From Acorus gramineus (taxonomy: Eukaryota; Streptophyta; Magnoliopsida; Acorales; Acoraceae): a DNA stretch of 64,000 bases. The notes below the pieces were generated by a model that did not search any database, was not told the origin of the DNA, and was given only the letters and a program-made list of their open reading frames with translations. The stretch's first letter is position 1, and each line of letters opens with the position of its first letter. Positions 56,831 to 64,000 of this stretch are shown here, in pieces. Where the stretch lies: contig JAUJYN010000048.1 of NCBI GenBank assembly GCA_030737835.1, positions 95,533 to 159,532 on the forward strand, given 5' to 3'. Made by a program: the position numbers and the translations under genes.

Positions 56831-59425
56831 TTAATTTGGCTTTTCTCCCGTGACGCGCCTTGAGGGAGCTCGTCGGATCAGGGGAATAGAATCTTCTTCC
56901 GCATTATCTTCATCTTCGGCCCTAGCAGCCAATGTCACCAGATCTTCATTCATTTGAACCACGATTTCGGTTGCACCCGCCGCAGGAGGAAACGCCTCCG
57001 ACTTCATGACATTCCCACAAGGCTCACTCTTTAGTCCTGCGATGTTGGCAACTATCGACTTCATAACAGCGGAGTTATCTGGATGGCTAGGGGAAGGAAA
57101 CTCGTCGACATCGATAATATCGGACAAGGTACAACCAAGGAAACTGGTTACCTGATCATGCAAGTCCATAGGTTCAGAATAAGATGGTGGATTTGGCCGA
57201 TCCCTCTGATCCTCCGATTCGAGAAGTTTAGGCCCGAGCACCTGGGGGACTTGTTTTGGACCCGGTTCAGGCGCCCCATCACGACAGTCGTAGAATCCCT
57301 TGCGGTAACCTCTGTCATAGGCCACCAAAATGACCTCTTCTGACTTCTTCTCAATCGGGCCTAGTCGGTCCTGTACCTTTTCAAGGACTTGGATTTCAAA
57401 ATCCGGCTCTCTCTCTCTTCTGCTGTTCGGCCTCAGATGCTATGCGAGACCGATCAGCTCTTTCCTTCTCTAGCACCAGGGACATTTCAAGAAGGTCCTT
57501 CTTGAACTTTTCAACCACCCGGAAGTACTCTTGGGTGGTACTCAATGCAATCTCGGCTTTCTCCCAAGCACGATGTGCTCGAGCAACATCACTAATAACT
57601 AGGTCAAATTTTTGACCCACCATGCTCGAATAGACGCCAAGCTGTTTCAGGATAAGCAGAACATAAGAATGGAGAATAACAGGGCAAAATGCAACTATCA
57701 GCGGCCCGATTCACATCAAAATACAAGGTACCAGGTAGGCCATGTTCTGCAGGACAGAACCCGTCTCGGAAACGGACATGTCGCCCACCATAGCCTTATC
57801 CTTCTCTAGGATCACGGACCGGATCAAACCGACCGCCACTTCACGATCCTTCAGACCAGAATCGGAAACATGGATCGAGCGGGACAGGGCCCGAGGAGTA
57901 GGAACGAACGGCCGGGCCTCCGGTTCCCGAAGAGTAACTGGTGAGGAAACATGGATCGAGCGGGACAGGGCCCGAGGAGTAGGAACGAACGGCCGGGCCT
58001 CCGGTTCCCGAAGAGTAACTGGCGGGGAAGATAACGTGGTGGCTGGGACAACCCCTTTTTCCTTGCCCAAGGAGACATCGGAAGACAGTGGCGGCAGCTG
58101 AGGGGACGAAGAAGAGTGTCCAGCTATGGCCGGCCTGCTTCTTTTGGAAGGGGTGCTCAAGGAAGGTTTCTTCGGCCTGGAGCACAGCAAGTCGAGCCAT
58201 CTTCTCCTTCTCACTAGATGGAGTGGTGCTCTTCTCCATTGATCCAGCGACCCGCGTTTCTGCAGACTTCGGATCAGTAGAGGGCACCACAACCCTCCTC
58301 TCTTTCTCGCCGGGAGTTACGGCTGACCTCCAAGCGGAATTGAGGCCCAGATTCTCTTCGAACCTGAGGTCGGCCAAGGGCGCCGAGGGTTTGGTCACCC
58401 CCTCCTTCTCGATAGTAGTAGGGGCTGTTCTTCCCAAGGAGCTTGAGTCGGATTCCCCCCCAGGCTTAGGGCTGCCCTTAGAACCCCTTTGTAGCCGCAA
58501 ACCGTGTCGGGCTCCACTAGACGAGCTCTCTGTCGCCATAGGATCGCCAAAGCCTAATTGAAAGATGGGCTCCAAGTCTTCCTCGGAATGTCCTTCACCC
58601 TCGGGAAGTCGGCCGGCATCAGTCACAGATGGGCCCGATTCGACAATAGGGGAAGAGGGAGCCGCTACAATGTTGCGAAAACGAGGACCAAGGCGAGAGC
58701 AACTGCTTGGGTTGGGATTATCCCAACCAAGAATCCGGAAGAAGGCCCGGTCGCTCCTTTTGAAAGCAGCTTTGATGTGCTCTAGCCTCATCAAATCCTT
58801 GGACGGACGTGAATTTGCAACAGAAGCTAAACCAGAACGAAAAATAAGTTCAGTAAAGCAAAAATGCAAAGTTATTTGTGAACAGACCAAATAACACAGC
58901 CCGACCTAGAGAGCCTATCAAGCCGACCCGGGGGACTCTCCATATATCTTCGGGAGCGCCACCGAACTCCCAATTGCCGAATAGAATAATCAGCTTACTC
59001 TCGAATCAACCCTTAGCGGAGTCTGGCAGGTCATCTATCAATTTCTCCTTGGAATTCCTAGCCCTGAAGTGATAGCCTTTACCGAATTTCCTAAGCTCAT
59101 AAGTATACATAATTTTGGGGACGCCTAAATCTAAGTTAAGCTCCCGATTTAGCGCCATATAGCACATCAAAACCCTGAAAAAGTTGGGATTGCATTGTGT
59201 TGGGTGGAGATCAAAAGTCGACAAGAACTTCCTCACGAGTGGATGGAATGGCACCGTTAAGGCACCCCTAGCTATGTGGGAAGGATACACGTACATACAC
59301 GAGTGGTTCATGCTATATAGGGGAATAGAAAACTAGTCAAAATCCGACCATGACATGCCTACCGACTCAGGGATTTCAAACATGCTCCTAAGGCCATGTA
59401 AGGATTTAGCGATTGATGTTCTCAT
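56831..59425 (-). pseudogene. Antisense gene 1 of element B
   Basis: On the minus strand the frame opens at ATG 59425-59423 (MRTSIAKSLHGL), passes one TAG, then reads MYVYPSHIARGALTVPFHPL, FDLHPTQCNPNFFRVLM, ALNRELNLDLGVPKI and WEFGGAPEDIWRVPR, with a TGA at a probable Trp codon. A likely intron ends at GGTTTAG near 58829. The next exon continues RPSKDLMRLEHIKAAFKRS, then a long low-complexity Ser/Pro region with an in-frame 27-codon duplication, a coiled-coil-like stretch near 57396-57623, and an end exon AYDRGYRKGFYDC to the stop at 56831. Tat elements carry such antisense genes. The function is unknown. Confidence 0.65.
57864..58025 (-). repeat. In-frame 81-bp duplication in antisense gene 1
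   Basis: Two near-identical 81-bp copies are adjacent (57864-57944 and 57945-58025). On the minus strand they encode two 27-residue repeats (PVTLREPEARPFVPTPRALS and following). The length keeps the antisense frame open. Confidence 0.85.
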
Positions 59426-60238
59426 AATGGAAAGGCAAATAAAGAAGAAAGACGGGATAAAGGATCCTTCATAAAAAATGAAGAATCGACCTATCAGGAG
59501 AGAGAAAGGACGATACCTCGATTCGAAGATGAAGGGCTCGGTTGCCTCTTCGTCCGGATGATGGATCCCTATTTAAAAGACGTCAGCTGCGCCGTAGAAA
59601 CGGCACACCCTTTCGGCTACCCGAGATACGGTGGTTGTTGCCTCGGGAAGGAGAAACGGCAACCCTAATCATGAGATCGATTTCAAAATGCATTAAATAT
59701 CCCGCTCAAGCGCCACATGTAAAAAAGCTCACAGGCCTCTGACACCAGAAGATACGAAGAATCGTGAGGACCAGACCCTGCATGACCACGTTCAAGCTGA
59801 TGAGCTAGACAATCAAACGGCTGCGATTTTCACTAACCTGCCAACTCAACATTGAAAAGTGTGACATTTAGAAGCCGGCCCAAAATAAAATAAAGTCGAC
59901 AATGCCCGACCAGGAGCGGGCGAACTCACTTTAAGCCTGACTTGACAACTCTGATCTATTCGAAAAACAACCTGCAGGGTTAAGGTACACAAGAAAGAAG
60001 AGCACAGGGATGAGGCACAACAATGCAAGCCAAATCTATGGCAAGAATACAATCGTATACGATAAGCGTAAACATTCGACATAGGAGAAAGTTTGAAGTA
60101 CAAAGTCACGACAAAGAGACAAACTATACGCGGGATGCAGCCCGAAAAATTTTTTACAATAATAAAAAAAGCGAGATTGAAGCATTTATTGGAACAGGAA
60201 CGGAGAGGCGCAAGGAGGCACGTAGTTGCATCTTCTCA
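59426..60238. other. Region between the two antisense genes of element B
   Basis: No coding similarity on either strand. On the minus strand, TTTTAAATAG at about 59570-59579 and the stretch above it could be the promoter of antisense gene 1. This is inferred from position only. Confidence 0.35.
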
Positions 60239-61631
60239 CTAACAAGGGCGAGAAGTAGACGGGTCAGACCGAGCTGAGGCGCTCGGAGCATCCTCCGCCA
60301 AGTGGCCATAACGTCTCTCATAGAGAGAAAGATCGTACACATCTTTCAACTTGTCCAAGGAGGGAAAGGCTTCACCGCCTCGAGCAGCCATGTAACCGGC
60401 ATGAAAACTAGTAGAGAAGTCGCTAAATCGCTCCTCCTCCTCTTCGACAAGGCGCCTCAGCCTATCGAGCTCCCTCCTGGCGGCCGTGACGTGTCCCCAG
60501 GCTGAGGCTAGCCATGTGAAGAAGAGCAGGGGGCACCGCGAATTGAGTGTCAGTCAGAGGACAATCGCCAGCTGCAGGCCGAGGGGGACTGGGACTGAGG
60601 ACACGATCGGGCGCCCTCACTGGGGAAGAAGGAACTGGGGCCGCCACACCAGGTTCTCCAGCGGCCTCCGAAAAGCCCCGGGAATGCCTGGCATGATCTT
60701 CTGTTCAGGGAGACTCACCCCTGCGAGCTCCTCCCTCTCCCCGAGCTTGCTCTCCAGAGGCCGCGGATGGGGAAGCTTGATGGCTCATGAAAGAGGGGGG
60801 AGCTGGATGATTCAGGGGATGGCCACCCCTGAGAAAAGCATCTTCCTCCTCTTCAATCTGGATCGAGCGGTTGTAAGGCACATCTAACTTAACCGCCACC
60901 TTACGGTGATAATTCGACCTCCTCAACACGCCCCCGCCAACGGACGTAGAGTTGGATGTCTCGCCCCGAGAGAAGGAAGAGGCGCTAGGACGGACACCCC
61001 CGCTTGAAGATGGCAGAGGGGTCGGAGCAGGCGCAACGCCAGGGTTGACAAGGGCGGCACCCAATAAAGATTTCCAGCTCCTCTCCCAAAAACTTAGGGC
61101 GCGATCGATGTCCCCCATGCGGAGACTCTCTTGAGGGGGACACGCATTAAGAGACGAGTCACCTGCAAAAAGAGGAAGTTTAAAAAAAAAAAAAGGAGCA
61201 AAACGGTTGACGCCAGGAAGAAAGACCAACCGGATCCCAGAGGAGAGTCCCTCCAATGAAGCGGAACGCGAAACGTGCAATCTTCGGGCCCCCATGCGCC
61301 TTGAATCTTGAAGAGTTTGGACCGCCAATCATAGACGTACTCTTGCGCATCCTTGATCAGCTCCCGCGAGGCCGACCTCCGCGCTAGGTAGAACATCCGG
61401 CCTTCTCCGTTGAGGAACTTCAGAGCATAGAAGCTCCGCACCTTGCTCAGGCTGAGGTTGATGCCACATGCACGATTGAGGGCAGTGACTGCCATCAAGA
61501 TGCGATAGGCGCTCGAGACGAGCTGGAGAGGGTGAAGGCCAAAGAAGCTTAGAAATTTCATTATCAACAAAGATAAGGGGAAGGTGATCATGCCAGTCTC
61601 GATCTGGCCGGAGTAGAGTAGGAGGGTTTCT
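60239..61631 (-). pseudogene. Antisense gene 2 of element B, 5' end cut off
   Basis: The minus strand from the C LTR junction reads LLLYSGQIETGMITFPLSLL, FLSFFGLHPLQLVSSAYRIL, ALNRACGINLSLSKVRSFY and IQGAWGPEDCTFRVP. A probable intron has a pyrimidine tract and CAG near 61166. Next comes MGDIDRALSFWERSWKSLLG, a Ser/Pro/Gly-rich part, and an end block RELDRLRRLVEEEEERFSDF...HAGYMAARGG to a TAG at 60239-60241. It is related to antisense gene 1 over both conserved ends and to 12780-14028 in element A. The family C LTR at 61632 separates the missing start. The frames are less damaged than in element A. Confidence 0.6.
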
Positions 61632-64000
61632 TGTTATATATGTGTCACTTTTGGCCTGTTGGTAACCATTGGAGCATTTTAGCAGTTTTTGAAATTTTTC
61701 ATTTTTCGATCGGAACCGCAAAATTTTGGACTGTTAGCTATCGTCCTGAGCTAGAGGACTCCGATTAAAATCTAACTGCATATTATGTGTCCTGGTGCCA
61801 TTTTAAGCCACTCATGAAAATTTCATCGAATTCCGGTAACGTTTCTGAAATTTCACAGTTCCGGGGCGTATCCGGGTTTTTAAGTCACTTACTATATAAA
61901 GGGTGATCTAAAATTTGATATGCACTATTCATCATCCCTACCACTTGATTTCTCTCTCTCCCCTCTCTCCTTTTCTCCCTTTTGAGCCCCTTAGAGGCCT
62001 CAAACCCAAAAACCTAAAGCATAGAAAGTGTAGATCGGGTCCCGATCTACACCCCGGTGCTTTCAAATCCGAATTTCGGCCAACCTAGCCCTCCCATCCG
62101 CCCTCTCTTCTCCTCAGATCCGAGCCAAATCGGAGGTAGGGGTAGGTCTTGGTGGTAGAGACCATTGGGGAAGCGTTTCGGTGCGCGGAGAGCAACCGGA
62201 CATCCCTTCCTCCACCTCGGTAAGCTCCTTTTCCTCTTCTTTTTGGCTTACATGTATGCTAAGAGGGGGGTTTTGTCTTTGGATGTGGTCGGCGGCTGTG
62301 GGAGGCTGTCGGAGGTGGTTGGGGGCGGTCGGAGGCCGTTGGAGGGGTGGTGGAGGTGCTCGGGCATGGAGGGGTTGCTGTTCGAACAGCACGCAGCACA
62401 GACAGCAGCACAGGCAGCGCAGCAGGCGGGCGTGCGCGCGGGAGTGCGCGCGGGCGTGCGCTCGGGGGGAGCTGGAGGCCAGCAGGGCGGGCGTGCTGGG
62501 CGTTGGGCGCGTGTGTGCTGGGCGTGCGGGCGTGCTGGGCGTGTGGGCGTGCGGGCGCTAAGTGTGCTGGGCGCGCGAGTGTGCTGGGCGCAGGCGCTGG
62601 GAGTGCTGGCAGTGGTGGTGCGCGCGGGGCGCGGCGAGGCAGTGGTGGTGCGCGCGGGGCGCGGCGAGGCAGCAGTGGTGCGCGCGGGGTGCGCGCGGGG
62701 CGAGGCGCTGCACGCGGGGCATGCGGGGGGTGCTCGCGGGGCGAGGCGCTGCACGCGGGGCATGCGGGGGGTGCTCGCGGGCGAGCGCAAGGCGTGCGGG
62801 GTGCGCGCGGGCGGCTGCGCTGGGGCGCAGAGGGCGCGCGGGCGGCTGCGCTGGGGCGTGTCCAGGCTGCGGGCAGGGGCCCGGCGGTGCGCGGGGTGCG
62901 CGGGCTGAGGCGCGGCGGTGCACCCGGGCGGTCGGGTGGCCGTGCGGGTGGTTGCCGGGGTGCTCGGGCTAGCGTGCGTGCGGGTCGTATGCACGTTTGC
63001 CCGAGTGTTGGGTGTTTGTTTGTGGGTTTTGTGTATTTTGAGTCTTTTGTAGTAATTGTGGATTATACTCACCCAGTTGATTTCCTGTCTTACAGATCTC
63101 GACGAACGGTCGCGCGTCGACCCGACTTCCGGTGAGTGGGACAACCCAACCCAGTTTGGGAGGCGCTACATGCACTTGGGCGTGTACCGTCCTCCCCTGG
63201 GGCACATAGTTGGTATTAACTGTTTTTATTATAATCCATGCAAGCATGATCTGTGTGTAGAATGCATGCCACCCTAGACTTGTATGTTAGGGACTTGCAC
63301 CCTTAGGATTTGTGCATGAGCCGTGCATCCTGTCACCCCGCTATCATGCTAGGAAAGCCCTGACCTATGCATGCGTCCTATTAGTTTGATTTATTTACTT
63401 AAATGCAAACTTGTAATATTGATTAGCATGCCTTGGGGAATATAAGGGGGCCTTGCGAGGTTAACATTGAGACCCGGGTTAGGGTACTCCGTGTTCCTTG
63501 TTTGGTTGTCGGATGTCCTACATCGGGACCTCAGGTTGCCCTCCCAAGGTCTCTTTTCCTCATTTTTATCTTATGCATTCCCCGCATCTTGGTTATGCGC
63601 GCTGGAGGAATTCTGAAAGAATTCAAGACATTAGAGTTGTAGAGATGTGCTGTCAGCGGATCCGAGTGGATCATATGCGATGGATAGGCTGTTCTGTTCC
63701 CTTCGTTGGATTCGTGTAGAGACTACCTCGGCGTTAGAAAGGTCGTCCCGTGCAGGGGCTCCCATCAGTAGGCGCCTCCTGATTTGGTAGAAGGACTGCG
63801 CTGAACGTGGGGGTGGCCAAACGACCTACGGAGTGAGGAGAGACTACCGGTGGACCAAGGGTGACCAACAGCCTAGTCAGTCCCAAGAGCCTATGTCACC
63901 TATTGAGGGGTGAGGGTGAGGGTATGGTGGGCCGGCGATGCGACGACCCACAGGATTGTGTATGGATGATTATCAGCCCATTAAGTCCCAACATCCTTGG
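61632..64000 (+). mobile_element. Family C LTR, copy 3 (cut by window end)
   Basis: It starts TGTTATATATG, preceded by TTTCT as the possible duplication, inside antisense gene 2 of element B. The first 2369 bp align with copies 1 and 2: TATATAAAG near 61890, intron-like segment 62220-63095, exon-like block, then the module with GGGGCTCCC. Whether it is solo or part of a full element cannot be seen. Confidence 0.88.
62220..63095 (+). other. GC-dominated intron-like segment, C copy 3
   Basis: GTAAGC after CCTCG to CTTACAG, 876 bp. The interior includes direct repeats (GGCAGTGGTGGTGCGCGCGG twice near 62605-62660; a block near 62700-62770 twice). Border conservation against interior change is the same as in the other copies. 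Confidence 0.5.

Larger units (their letters stand above)
32245..61631 (+). mobile_element. Tat-lineage Ty3/gypsy element B (interrupted)
   Basis: The order is 5' LTR, primer-binding site, gag, protease (cut at 34943 and resumed at 51961), RT, RNase H, second RNase H, integrase, a 96-bp tandem array, antisense gene 1 and antisense gene 2. A family C LTR enters antisense gene 2 at 61632, so the 3' LTR lies beyond the window. The dual RNase H and antisense genes place it with Tat elements, beside element A. Reading frames contain many stops and shifts. Confidence 0.88.

Noticed and set aside
59430..61631. Idea that antisense gene 2 of B belongs to a separate Tat element
   Set aside because: Element A shows the same two-gene order before its 3' LTR, and no LTR separates the two genes in B, so one element explains the data.

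Overview
The window is nuclear DNA of a flowering plant. The evidence is one intron-containing host gene for a Bin3/MePCE-type RNA methyltransferase, surrounded by plant transposable elements: Ty3/gypsy Tat and Tekay/Del-like LTR elements, a hAT MITE, a Tourist-like MITE, an L1-type LINE and a CACTA-like end. The species cannot be told from the sequence. No bacterial, organellar or RNA genes were seen.

Layout. 1-1496: AT-rich DNA with MITE and Helitron-like repeats. 1497-4396: solo LTR of family C, with a perfect ATTTT target duplication. 5065-14805: decayed Tat-lineage gypsy element A. It has gag, protease, RT, RNase H and a second RNase H, but no integrase, and two antisense genes. A 791-bp hAT MITE sits between its protease and RT. 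14806-25512: AT-rich transposon graveyard with terminal-inverted-repeat elements stacked on each other, a SINE-like insert with a 25-bp target duplication, a Tourist-like MITE and a LINE remnant. 25827-31217: the host gene, eight exons predicting 272 residues, with transposon-derived sequence in several introns. 32245 to about 61631: Tat-lineage element B, cut inside its protease codons by a large nested insertion. 61632-64000: a third family C LTR, cut by the window end.

The nested insertion resolves from target-site duplications. Element B was entered by a family D LTR element in minus orientation, now a solo LTR (34944-37075 plus 50333-51960, duplication ACTGG). That solo LTR was entered by a complete plus-strand family D element (37076-50327, duplication GCTAG). 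The interior of the D element was entered by a family C solo LTR (41283-44508, duplication GGGAT).

Two recurring features stand out. First, both Tat elements carry two consecutive, mutually related genes on the antisense strand between pol and the 3' LTR, apparently with introns. Second, the very long (2.9-3.8 kb) LTRs of families C and D share a promoter, a leader, a G-rich GC-dominated segment bounded by splice-like GT...AG, a 36-39 nt exon-like block and a second donor-like site, which suggests that splicing inside the LTR is conserved. All retroelement coding regions here are broken. The Bin3-type gene is the only one that looks functional.
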